Shown here: piece after piece, positions 53,957 to 62,199 of the stretch | Layout of the letters: every line of letters begins with the position of its first letter | Position numbering within the stretch: the stretch's first letter is position 1 | Assembly: GCF_023195895.1 (NCBI RefSeq) | Contig: NZ_JALPRK010000023.1 | Location: 1 to 64,000 of the forward strand | DNA length: 64,000 bases | Direction: 5' to 3' | Source of the DNA: Paenibacillus mellifer | GTDB taxonomy: Bacteria > Bacillota > Bacilli > Paenibacillales > Paenibacillaceae | Made by a program: the position numbers and the translations under genes | Notes under the pieces: model-generated | Seen by the model: only the letters and a program-made list of their open reading frames with translations | Databases searched by the model: none | What the model was told of the DNA's origin: nothing

Positions 53957-55103
53957 GGCATGACTCCGGGAAGATCGGCTCGTCAAGGAACGAAGGCTGA
54001 GATGTGGGTTCGGTTGAGGTTCGAGCTCCGCTTCCGGCTACCTGACGATCGCGTAGAAATCCCCCGTTGCGGCCGTTTTTGACGGCAGTCATTTCCGCCA
54101 GGATGCTCATCGCAATCTCTTCGGGCGTTTCCGCGCCGATATCCAGGCCTACTGGGGAATATAACTTCTCCAGCAACTGGGGAGCTATCCTGCCGTCCGA
54201 ACCGTCCCCAATCGGATTCGGTTCCAGGATCTTCTCCAACCGGTAACGAGAACCGACCAGGCCGAGATAAGCGGTCTCCGGCGTTAACATCCGGTGGACC
54301 GCCTCCCGGTCCAGATCGAGATTATGCGACATGACGACGACGTATTTACCCTTCACGTCGACTTGCTCGAACGCATAACGCGGGATGATCCGCAGCTCGT
54401 CCGCTGCGGGAAACCGCTCCCGCGTCGCCTTGTCCGTCGCATGGTACGCGACGGTCACCCGCCACTGCAGCCGGCGAGCCAGGCTGCAGAGCAAGCGCGC
54501 ATCGTCGCCGACGCCGACGATGACCAGCTCCGGGCGCGCTGCGACCCGTTCCAGCAGCAGCTCCAGCTGCGTGCTGCCCTCGGTGCGTCGCACCAGCCCG
54601 GCCCGCCGGCCCGCGCCCAGCAGGCCGGCTTCCTCCGCCGCGGCGTCGAGCGTACGACGCGCGCCCGGCGGCACGGCGGCGGGATCGGAGGAACCGATCA
54701 CCGTCGCCGCCACGTACGGCTCACGCGTCTCCACGCGCTGCCGCAAATCGCCGAGGATCCGGTCCGCCGCGTCCGGCGAACGGACCGGATCAAACGGCTC
54801 AAGCCACACCGTGATCGCCCCGTTGCACCCAAGGCCGATCCCCCATACCTCGTCTTCTCCGATGCGGAAGTCGTAGAACAGCTTGCGCGGACGGAGCGTC
54901 CGAAGCACCTCCTGCGCATGTTCGCGCAGGTCTTCTTCGATGCATCCGCCGCTTAGGATGCCCGTCACCTCGCCGTCGGCATGAATGAGGCAGCGCGCAC
55001 CCTCCCGGCGGTAGGCCGAGCCTTCCACATCGATGATGGTAGCGACGACGCAAGCCCGGCTCTCCGATTGGCACGCTTTCAGCTCACGGCTTAGCTCCTC
55101 CAT
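53949..55103 (-). CDS. xdhC: XdhC/CoxI-family molybdenum hydroxylase maturation factor
   Basis: A 384-residue protein with the N-terminal XdhC_CoxI domain (CVVATIIDVEGSAYRREGARCLIHADGEVTGILSGGCIEEDL) and a C-terminal Rossmann domain (LVIVGVGDDARLLCSLARRL ... MSHNLDLDREAVHRML ... YLGLVGSRYRLEKIL). Such proteins bind the Mo cofactor, promote its sulfuration and pass it to the hydroxylase. I prefer ATG 55103 after AGGAGA; an ATG 21 codons earlier lacks a ribosome site. The stretch 54400-54950 is conspicuously GC-rich compared with the rest of the window. Confidence 0.88.
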   Translation of the reverse strand: MEELSRELKACQSESRACVVATIIDVEGSAYRREGARCLIHADGEVTGILSGGCIEEDLREHAQEVLRTLRPRKLFYDFRIGEDEVWGIGLGCNGAITVWLEPFDPVRSPDAADRILGDLRQRVETREPYVAATVIGSSDPAAVPPGARRTLDAAAEEAGLLGAGRRAGLVRRTEGSTQLELLLERVAARPELVIVGVGDDARLLCSLARRLQWRVTVAYHATDKATRERFPAADELRIIPRYAFEQVDVKGKYVVVMSHNLDLDREAVHRMLTPETAYLGLVGSRYRLEKILEPNPIGDGSDGRIAPQLLEKLYSPVGLDIGAETPEEIAMSILAEMTAVKNGRNGGFLRDRQVAGSGARTSTEPTSQPSFLDEPIFPESCRV

Positions 55104-55374
55104 GATCTCGTCATCTCCTGTCTTCGTTCTTTTCCGTTGTTCCGCTTCAGAATCGGCCTTCTTCATAGAGGCAATAAAGTTGCATAAAGGTCAACATTTT
55201 CGATGGGTGAAGTAACCCCCTGGCGCAAATGCTGACTATAGTGCAACAAATTCCGTGATTTTCGAGAAACAAGCTCAAATTTGTTACAGTTTCTGCAGCA
55301 TTATTCCCTCTGCACGGGTTTCTCGCCTAAAAATGTTGTACTTATTACAACATTTCCTCCAGTAAACTCTAACC
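55104..55374. repeat. Intergenic region with TGCAACATTT-type hairpin repeats
   Basis: A 271-base gap between xdhC and the molybdopterin-subunit gene. It holds a perfect hairpin AAATGTTGTA-CTTAT-TACAACATTT (55331-55355), followed on the minus strand by extra T residues, so it may also terminate the hydroxylase operon. Degenerate units (GTCAACATTTTC near 55190, GTGCAACAAATTCC at 55241-55254, AATTTGTTACAG near 55280) are scattered around it. The same family is present at 35731-35912. The xdhC promoter should lie here but I could not define it. Confidence 0.68.
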
Positions 55375-57690
55375 TTACGATTGCAGCGACATCCAGACCC
55401 GCTCCGCCGACATCGGCAGCACCTGGCCGCGCCGTCCCGTCGCATGGGCGATGGCGTTGGCGATCGCGCCCGGAACAGGGTCCAGGGCCACCTCGCCTAG
55501 CGATTTGGCGCCAAACGGACCATGGGGATCCGCTTCCTGTACGAAATGTACCTGCACATCGGGCATATCCTTAGCTCCCGGCATCCGATAATCCATCATC
55601 GACGGATTCATCACCTTGCCTTCCTGTACGATCAGGTCCTCCATCGTCACCCAACCGATCCCTTGAGCTACAGCACCCAATACCTGGCTTTTGGCCATCG
55701 TCTCGTGAAGGATGGTTCCCGAGTCATGTACCGCCCAATAACCGACCACTTTTGTGCGACCCGTGTCCGGATCCACTTCGACCTCGGCTACATGAGCGGC
55801 AAACGGGTAGTTAGGCGATGGGTGCCCGAAATAAGTAGCGTCCGGCAGCTCGGTATCCGGTACATAGGTTTCCTTGACGGTCAGCTCCTCCCCGGCATGG
55901 CGGGCTCGGAACCAATCGACGACATCCCCAAGCGAATACGTCTTGCCGTCGTGCTTCACGACACCTTCCTCAAACACCGCTCCTTCGCCGAGCGTCTGAA
56001 CCCCCAGCTGTTGAATTTCACGCAGCAAGGATTCCGCCGCTTTTTGCACCGCGTTCCCGCCCATCACCGTACTGCGTGACGCTAGCGTCCCGATGCCAAA
56101 CGGATACCGTCCCGTATCACCGGACTTCACCAAAATCTCGTCTTCCGGAATACCCAGCACACGGCTGGCAATTCGGGCATAAGTCATTGTCATCCCTTGG
56201 CCAAGCTCAATTTCGCCGGTTTCCACCTCGACGAATCCGCCCGGTTTGATGCGAATCACTGCCGTCGAGCCGTCAAAGCGCGGGTCGATGGCGCGGAAGC
56301 CCGAGACGTGATTGGCCACCGCGAGGCCCAGCCCCCGGTAAGGCGGCAGCTCCTTCCGCCGATTCCAGCCGGACAGCTCCTTGACCTTTTCGATACATTC
56401 ATCCAAATTACAGGTATCCAGACGATAACCGTGCAGCGTCGTATCTCCGGAGTGGACGATGTTCTTGAGACGCAGCTCGGCCGGGTCCATCCCCAGCTCC
56501 AGCGCGATTTCATCAATGACGCTCTCCACCGCGAACAACATCTCTGCATTGCCGAACCCGCGCATGCACGTGGTTGGACTGTTGTTCGTGTAGACCAGAT
56601 ACCCCGTCGACTTCACGTTGTGGAAATGATAGATGTTGTCAGCCCGGGTACAGGCGGTTGCGATTACATTGGGACTCCAATAGACCCGAGCTCCCGCATC
56701 CGCGTACACCGTCAGGTCTTTGTATACGAAGTTTCCTTCCGCATCTGCGCCAATCTCAATGTCGAAGGTCAGCGGTACACGGGGATGGGCGGTAATCATA
56801 TCTTCATGGCGGTCCAAAATGATCTTCACATGCCGTCCTGTCACCATGGCCAGCGCCGCAGCGATGACATGGACCTTCAGGACGTATTTCGCGCCAAAAG
56901 ACCCCCCAATCGGCGGAACGATGATCCGCACCTTATCCTCCGGCAAGCCAAACCCGGCGGCATACGCTTCCCGCGCCCGGTACGGAATATGAGAAGGCGC
57001 CCAAATGGTGATGCCCTCCTCCTCCGACCAAAACGCAATCGCTCCGACCGGCTCCAGATGCCCTTGATAAATCCGGTTGGACACGTAACGTCCACCTTTG
57101 ACGATCGTCGCTTTCTTCTTGCCTTCCTCTAAGTCGCCGCGCGCAACGTCCACCTTCATGGGCCGGTTCAGTTCCACATCCTCATGGATCTGCGGCGCTC
57201 CTGAAGCCATCGCATCCTCCGGATCGAAGACGCCCTCAAGCGGTTCTAACTCGACCTCAATCAACGCCAGCGCCTGTTCGGCCGCTTCCCTCGTTTCCGC
57301 GGCAACCGCGGCAATTTCATCCCCGATGAAGAGCACCCGATCCTTCGCAAGAATGTTCCAATCTTTGAATTTGGTCGGGCCATACTTGTGGTTCGGCACA
57401 TCGTCCCCCGTAATGACGGCATGGACGCCTTCGACCTGACGCGCTTTCTCCACGTTAATCCGCTTGATTCGCGCATGCGCATAAGGACTGCGGTAAATCG
57501 CGCCGATCAGCTGACCGGGAAAATTCATGTCGTGAAGATAACGGGTTTGCCCTTCCATCTTCGATTTCAGATCCAGCGGCTTTTGCTTTAACGCCGGATT
57601 GACCTGCTTGCCCGACGGGTTCGGATCGGCCGGATTCATGACCTTGGCGTCCGTCGATTTGCTTGGCTGCTGCATGCGGTTCGTCGTCAT
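55375..57690 (-). CDS. Molybdopterin-binding subunit of a xanthine-dehydrogenase-family hydroxylase
   Basis: A 771-residue catalytic subunit. Motifs: GGSFGAKYVLKVH for cofactor binding, TTCMRGFGNAE (active-site loop of the RGFG/form II type), IELGQGMTMTY, and the C-terminal catalytic Glu region GAKSLGEVALDPVPGAIANAI. It hydroxylates an aromatic or heteroaromatic carbon using water, with the [2Fe-2S] and FAD subunits passing electrons. ATG 57690 overlaps the stop of the small subunit (ATGA) after AAAGGAG. Xanthine as substrate is not indicated: no purine genes are near, while decarboxylase and lactamase-like genes are. Confidence 0.9.
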   Translation of the reverse strand: MTTNRMQQPSKSTDAKVMNPADPNPSGKQVNPALKQKPLDLKSKMEGQTRYLHDMNFPGQLIGAIYRSPYAHARIKRINVEKARQVEGVHAVITGDDVPNHKYGPTKFKDWNILAKDRVLFIGDEIAAVAAETREAAEQALALIEVELEPLEGVFDPEDAMASGAPQIHEDVELNRPMKVDVARGDLEEGKKKATIVKGGRYVSNRIYQGHLEPVGAIAFWSEEEGITIWAPSHIPYRAREAYAAGFGLPEDKVRIIVPPIGGSFGAKYVLKVHVIAAALAMVTGRHVKIILDRHEDMITAHPRVPLTFDIEIGADAEGNFVYKDLTVYADAGARVYWSPNVIATACTRADNIYHFHNVKSTGYLVYTNNSPTTCMRGFGNAEMLFAVESVIDEIALELGMDPAELRLKNIVHSGDTTLHGYRLDTCNLDECIEKVKELSGWNRRKELPPYRGLGLAVANHVSGFRAIDPRFDGSTAVIRIKPGGFVEVETGEIELGQGMTMTYARIASRVLGIPEDEILVKSGDTGRYPFGIGTLASRSTVMGGNAVQKAAESLLREIQQLGVQTLGEGAVFEEGVVKHDGKTYSLGDVVDWFRARHAGEELTVKETYVPDTELPDATYFGHPSPNYPFAAHVAEVEVDPDTGRTKVVGYWAVHDSGTILHETMAKSQVLGAVAQGIGWVTMEDLIVQEGKVMNPSMMDYRMPGAKDMPDVQVHFVQEADPHGPFGAKSLGEVALDPVPGAIANAIAHATGRRGQVLPMSAERVWMSLQS

Positions 57691-58178
57691 CGCACGGCTC
57701 CTTTCGAGGCCAGGACGTGCTCCGCCGCTTCGATGATGCCGCGGTACCCGGTACACCGGCACAGGTTGTTCTTCAGCGCCGCTCCAATGTCGCCGCCGAA
57801 CAAAGCGGGATTTTGCAGCCAGGCCCAAGTCGTCATCATGACCCCCGGGGTACAGAAGCCGCATTGCACGCCGCCGTACTCCTGCATCGCCTGCTCCAGC
57901 TCTCGAAATTCAGCATGCCGGGCCAAGCCCTCGATCGTTTCGATTGTTTGTCCTTGGGCGGAAGCGGCCGGCACCAGACAGGAGACCACCGGCTGGCCGT
58001 CAAGCAGCACTGTACAGGCCCCGCATTCGCCGGTCCGGCAGCCGATTTTCGTCCCCGTCAGACCTTGTCCTTCGCGGATTACGTCCGCCAGGCTAGCTGT
58101 CGCTTCGCCGTTCCAGGTCACGTCCTCGCCATTGATTGTTAACGTCATGCTAGGGTTATGGTTAAGTCCGCCGTTCAT
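57687..58178 (-). CDS. [2Fe-2S] subunit of the molybdenum hydroxylase
   Basis: A 163-residue small subunit with a plant-ferredoxin-like cluster (IGCRTGECGACTVLLDGQPVVSC) and a second helical-domain cluster (QCGFCTPGVMMTTWAW ... NNLCRCTGYRGI), the standard pair of the family. ATG 58178 follows AAGGTG; longer readings run into the upstream gene. It transfers electrons from the Mo site to the FAD subunit. Encoded immediately upstream of the catalytic subunit. Confidence 0.93.
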   Translation of the reverse strand: MNGGLNHNPSMTLTINGEDVTWNGEATASLADVIREGQGLTGTKIGCRTGECGACTVLLDGQPVVSCLVPAASAQGQTIETIEGLARHAEFRELEQAMQEYGGVQCGFCTPGVMMTTWAWLQNPALFGGDIGAALKNNLCRCTGYRGIIEAAEHVLASKGAVR

Positions 58179-58206
58179 CTGGCAGCACCTTCTTTCCTTG
58201 CTAAGC

Positions 58207-59172
58207 TTATGTGTTTTGTACGGAGGAATGGAAGACCTCTTGCGGCTTCGGTGTGAAGCTGCGGTCAAGCAGGCCGTCTTCCTGCAGATAGGTCACAAAC
58301 GTCTCGATTTGCGCCCAGTTGGCGGCAACACCATAAGGCCACATATCGCCATTCATCAGCTTGGCCGATTGCTCGGCGGATTCCCAAACGAAAGGATTGG
58401 AGGTTGCGTTGCGAATCGTCTCCAGCAACCCGGCGATCCCTTCGTCCTTGATCTCTCGCATGAGCTCGTACATCTGCTTAGGCAGCTTGGGGAATTGCTG
58501 GACCGTCTCCGCCTTCAGTGAAACCAAGTGCATGATTGGAAAAATCCCCGTGCGCCCGTAATACTCCCGCTCCACGTTCCAGACATCGGGGAACAACCGG
58601 CGCAACACGCCGCCTTCGCCCGAAGCAGGGAACAGCTTGGCCGGAGGCCGACGAGCCGTCATAATCGCATCCACCTTACCTTCGGCTAATGCCTCAAAAA
58701 TATCGCCTTCCGTCAAGGTCGCCGGAATGTCCACAGGTACGCGCTCCGGACGGAACGTAAACCATTCCATCTCCTCATTGGCAATGCCCCATTCGTGCCG
58801 AAACATGCCCCGAACCCATACGGCTGCCGTCATTTGAAACTCCGGGAACCCAAACCGCTTGCCCTTTAGCTCGGAGGGATGCGTGTACGGACTGTCCGAG
58901 CGCACATAAATCGCGTTATGCCGGAACGACCGTGACAGAAATGCCGGAATCGCCGTTAACCGCGTATCTCCGCCGCCTTTCGCGATCAGGTAGGAAGCGA
59001 GTGAAAGCTCGGATACGTCATAGGAGGCCTGCGAAATTTGCTTCACAAAAATTTCTTCAATCGACTCCTGCTGCACGTCCATTTCAAAACCGGGCAGCGT
59101 TTGGGCGCCGCTGAGTAGCCGTAAGGTGCGGTCGCTTTCGGACATCGCTACCGTCAATTTAGTCCCCGTCAT
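58207..59172 (-). CDS. SBP-fold protein related to 4,5-dihydroxyphthalate decarboxylase (Pht5-like)
   Basis: A 321-residue protein with a type-2 periplasmic-binding-protein fold. Segments such as YDVSELSLASYLIAKGGGD, SELKGKRFGFPEFQMTAAVWVRGMF and EGKVDAIMTARRPP resemble proteins annotated as 4,5-dihydroxyphthalate decarboxylase and ABC substrate-binding (NMT1/THI5-like). There is no signal peptide or lipobox, so it is cytoplasmic, which favours an enzyme or a sensor rather than a transport protein. Encoded between the FAD and [2Fe-2S] subunit genes of the hydroxylase, so it belongs to the same pathway. The exact reaction is unknown. Confidence 0.75.
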   Translation of the reverse strand: MTGTKLTVAMSESDRTLRLLSGAQTLPGFEMDVQQESIEEIFVKQISQASYDVSELSLASYLIAKGGGDTRLTAIPAFLSRSFRHNAIYVRSDSPYTHPSELKGKRFGFPEFQMTAAVWVRGMFRHEWGIANEEMEWFTFRPERVPVDIPATLTEGDIFEALAEGKVDAIMTARRPPAKLFPASGEGGVLRRLFPDVWNVEREYYGRTGIFPIMHLVSLKAETVQQFPKLPKQMYELMREIKDEGIAGLLETIRNATSNPFVWESAEQSAKLMNGDMWPYGVAANWAQIETFVTYLQEDGLLDRSFTPKPQEVFHSSVQNT

Positions 59173-59192
59173 ACGTCATGCTCCTTCCCTCG

Positions 59193-60041
59193 TTACAGGC
59201 CGTTTGCGAGCAGAGCGTTCGCGGCCCGTTTAATATAGGTCCCGACCAATGCGCGGCGGTAATCCGCGCTGGCGCGCACGTCGGTGATCGGTGAGCTGCG
59301 ACGGGTATACAAGTCGCTGAGCTCATCCAGCTTGGCGGCGGTGAGTTCGCCACTCCAGCGCTGCTCTTCCTCTGCGCTCAGCACGAAGGGCTTGGGCGCG
59401 GCAGCGCCAACCGCGGCGATCCCCCACTCGATCTCACTCCCGTTGCCTTGCAGCAGCAAGGCGACGGAGACGATCGAGATGTCGGTTGCCGCGCGCTGAT
59501 CATGCCGCAGAAACACCTGCGGCACCTCGAGCATCCGGGCCGGGATGAACAGCGACGCGATTAACTCGCGTTCGCGAAGCTGGGTCGCCTTCGGCCCGGA
59601 AATGAAGTCCGCGATCGGCACGCTGCGGGTGCCGTCCGCCCCGGCCAGCCGGACTTCCGCTCGGTAAGCCACGAGCGGAACGACCATATCGGCTGCCGGG
59701 GAGGCGTTCGCCACATTGCCGCCAAGCGATGCGCGGTTTTGGATCTGCCAGCCGCCGACGATGCGGGCGGCTTGTTGCAGTGCGGGCACGACGCGAAACT
59801 CGTCGCTGCCCCAAATCTCGGCGGCCGTCACCGCGGCGCCGATCTCAAGACCCGCCTCGGTCCGGCGGGTCAAATGTAGCTCCGGCACGCGCCGGATGTC
59901 GAGCCAGTCGGTCTGCTCCGACTCGTACGATTTGTGCTGCGCGTTCACGAACAAATCGGTTCCCCCGCACACGATGCGGGGACTGCGCTCCCGAAGCTGC
60001 TCAAGCGCTTCGTCTAAACTGCGGGGCTGGTGCCAGGCCAT
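59193..60041 (-). CDS. FAD-binding subunit of the molybdenum hydroxylase
   Basis: A 282-residue FAD subunit of the CoxM/XdhB family, with the pyrophosphate-binding RIVCGGTDLFVNAQ near residue 22 and QNRASLGGNVANASPAADMVVPL, the typical FAD motif, near residue 100. GGAGGGG before the ATG. Together with the [2Fe-2S] and molybdopterin subunits it completes a three-polypeptide hydroxylase, interrupted only by the Pht5-like gene. The coding strand is GC-rich. Confidence 0.9.
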   Translation of the reverse strand: MAWHQPRSLDEALEQLRERSPRIVCGGTDLFVNAQHKSYESEQTDWLDIRRVPELHLTRRTEAGLEIGAAVTAAEIWGSDEFRVVPALQQAARIVGGWQIQNRASLGGNVANASPAADMVVPLVAYRAEVRLAGADGTRSVPIADFISGPKATQLRERELIASLFIPARMLEVPQVFLRHDQRAATDISIVSVALLLQGNGSEIEWGIAAVGAAAPKPFVLSAEEEQRWSGELTAAKLDELSDLYTRRSSPITDVRASADYRRALVGTYIKRAANALLANGL

Positions 60042-60075
60042 AATTGCCCCTCCTTCATGTGAAAGTTAGTTGCCT

Positions 60076-60387
60076 CTACTCCAGCGCCGTCGCCAAATCC
60101 TTGATCCACGGCCGTCCGGTTAGCGGCTCAATCTTAACCTCGCTGTCCGGGACAGCGCGAATGCTGCACAAGTAACCGGGTTTCCCGTCAACAAACGCCG
60201 AACATTCTTTGCAGGCGTTTGCGGAACGGCAGGAATACCGTACCGAGAAAGACGGGTCCTTATGCTCCCGGATCCAAAATATCGCATCCAGCACGCTCAT
60301 GCCGTCTCGGAACGGAACCTCGAATTTCTCCAGGGAAGCACCGCTTTCGGCATCGCCGCGGACTACGTTTAAAGTAACAACTGCCAT
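60076..60387 (-). CDS. Stand-alone [2Fe-2S] protein related to the SdhB/FrdB N-terminal domain
   Basis: A 103-residue protein equivalent to the first domain of succinate dehydrogenase/fumarate reductase iron-sulfur subunits (LNVVRGDAESG...FRDGMSVLDAIFWIREHKDPSFSVRYSCRSANACKEC...YLC). The Cys pattern is C-x5-C-x2-C-x11-C, one residue longer in the first loop than the usual SdhB C-x4-C. The second domain with [4Fe-4S]/[3Fe-4S] clusters is absent. It starts about 90 bases after a fumarate-reductase-like flavoprotein gene and is presumably its electron partner. Confidence 0.82.
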   Translation of the reverse strand: MAVVTLNVVRGDAESGASLEKFEVPFRDGMSVLDAIFWIREHKDPSFSVRYSCRSANACKECSAFVDGKPGYLCSIRAVPDSEVKIEPLTGRPWIKDLATALE

Positions 60388-60475
60388 GTGAACTGTCTCC
60401 CTTCATCTGTTACCGACTTGCCAGACTTACCTGACTTACTTGACTTCCTAACACGTCTGATCGCGTTCGTTCAAC

Positions 60476-62176
60476 TTACACGCCAACCGGCAGTTGAATT
60501 TCGGATATTTCCCATTCCCCCGCCTCATTCAAGACATAACTATAGCTGGACGGCTGAGTAAGGGTATCGTCATGGTCCAGCCGCACATGAGCGCCACGCG
60601 TCTCCTTCCTCTCCAGTGCGCCAAGCACAATCGCCTCGCTGACCTTCAGCATATTGGCGGCTTCCAGCTTCTCGAACAAAGACAAAGTAAATTTGTCCTG
60701 TTTCGCTAATGAAATGCTGTCAAGCTCCTCACGCAGTGCGCGAAGATCCTCCAGAGCTTCCTTCAGGCCACTTTCGGCACGCAGCGGGCCGGCGCCTTTC
60801 CACATGATCTGTTGCAGCTTACGCTTAAACGTTTGAAGCGAAGCGGTATCCCGATCCACCGGTACGGGGTGCCAAAATTGCGTCAAGCGCTCCATCTCCC
60901 GGTTGAATGCTCGGCGCACGACTTCCTCATCCAGCACCTCGCGTTTTTCCCGCGCAGCCGTTTCGCCGGCAATGCGTCCCGTTACCAGCGCCTCCGTGAT
61001 GGCATTCCCAGAGAGGCGATTCGCGCCATGCATCCCGTAGATCAGCTCGCCCGACGCCAGCAATCCCGGCACCCGCGTGTGCATCGCTTCATCTACACGA
61101 ACTCCGCCGAGCATGAAGTGGGCCATTGGTGCGACTTCCACCATATCTTTGGTCAAATCGACGCCCTGGTTTCGCAAAATATCGATGACCGGGCCAAACG
61201 CTTCCTTCAGCTTGTCCTCTGGCACCATCGTGAAGTCGAGGTATGCCCCGCCATGCGGCGTCCCCCGGCCAGCTTCCACCTCGCGGAAGATCGCCAGCGT
61301 CGTTTGGTCGCGTGCCGCCGTATACTTGCCGGCGACTTCCCCGTTGTACTTGTCCATGAATTCTTCCATCTGCCCGTTCAGCAAACGCCCGCCCAGCTTA
61401 TAGCGGAACGGATCCCACATAATCGGATCGATGCCGACGAGCGGCGGAAACAGATGAGCGATCGGAAAGAACTGCACCATCTCCATGTCACGCACCTCGG
61501 CTCCCGCCTCGGCCGCCAGCACAAATCCGTCACCGGTCATGTTCGCGGACGCGCTGTTCCGCTCATAGACCTCCGTCAATCCGCCCGTAGCTAAAATAAC
61601 CGACGAAGCGGCAATACTGATGGGACGATACTCCTCCATCTCGAAGCCGATCGCGCCAACCGCACGTCCTTCCTCGACTACGACTTTCGTGATCATCACG
61701 TTTTTGAGGCGCTGGATTTTCTCGTCCTTCCAGATCGCTTTCTTTAATCCGGCTGCTGTAGCGCCGCCCGTATTCAAAATATCCACATACACGCAGCGGG
61801 CCTTGGAATGCCCCGGAGCAAAAGCCTGCGAACGTTTACCGTCCGGCGTCCGGGCCCATTTCACGCCATAGCCTTCCGCTTCAAGGATCACTTCCGGCCC
61901 CCGTTCCACGACGGCGCGGACGATGTTCGGATCCGCCAATCCCCGGCTCCCTTTCATTGTGTCCTCGAAGTGGACCTCCGGGTTATCCTCTTCTGCTTCG
62001 CCTAATGCAACAGCCACGGTCATCTGGGCTAAAATCGTGGCCCCGCCCCGGCTAATCAAGCTCTTATCGGTCAAAATCACACGTGCGCCTTCATCAGCCG
62101 CTGCTCTCGCCGCCATCAGTCCGGCTGCACCGGAACCGACAACGAGCACATCGGTTTGCAAATGCAATGGTCCCAT
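60476..62176 (-). CDS. Fumarate reductase/SdhA-like FAD flavoprotein
   Basis: A 566-residue flavoprotein of the FrdA/AprA/NadB superfamily: N-terminal VVGSGAAGLMAARAA, SSVILATGG in the FAD domain, and the active-site segments MAHFMLGGVRVD and MHGANRLSGNAITEALV, with the His and Arg that bind carboxylates in fumarate reductases. The His for covalent FAD is replaced (ISRGGAT), so FAD should be non-covalent. No secretion signal. The partner [2Fe-2S] gene follows; no membrane anchor gene is present. Likely a cytoplasmic reductase or dehydrogenase acting on an unsaturated carboxylate in this cluster; the substrate is unknown. Confidence 0.85.
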   Translation of the reverse strand: MGPLHLQTDVLVVGSGAAGLMAARAAADEGARVILTDKSLISRGGATILAQMTVAVALGEAEEDNPEVHFEDTMKGSRGLADPNIVRAVVERGPEVILEAEGYGVKWARTPDGKRSQAFAPGHSKARCVYVDILNTGGATAAGLKKAIWKDEKIQRLKNVMITKVVVEEGRAVGAIGFEMEEYRPISIAASSVILATGGLTEVYERNSASANMTGDGFVLAAEAGAEVRDMEMVQFFPIAHLFPPLVGIDPIMWDPFRYKLGGRLLNGQMEEFMDKYNGEVAGKYTAARDQTTLAIFREVEAGRGTPHGGAYLDFTMVPEDKLKEAFGPVIDILRNQGVDLTKDMVEVAPMAHFMLGGVRVDEAMHTRVPGLLASGELIYGMHGANRLSGNAITEALVTGRIAGETAAREKREVLDEEVVRRAFNREMERLTQFWHPVPVDRDTASLQTFKRKLQQIMWKGAGPLRAESGLKEALEDLRALREELDSISLAKQDKFTLSLFEKLEAANMLKVSEAIVLGALERKETRGAHVRLDHDDTLTQPSSYSYVLNEAGEWEISEIQLPVGV

Positions 62177-62199
62177 CCTGTTGTCTCCTCCTTTAGCAC

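Noticed and set aside
54294..54956. A 220-codon plus-strand ORF inside xdhC
   Set aside because: The Arg-rich, low-complexity product is typical of a reverse-frame reading through a GC-rich gene; xdhC itself has all family motifs.
55375..58178. Annotation as xanthine dehydrogenase proper
   Set aside because: The subunits belong to the family, but no purine-degradation gene is adjacent and the neighbours point to another aromatic substrate, so no xdh gene symbols were given to the structural subunits.
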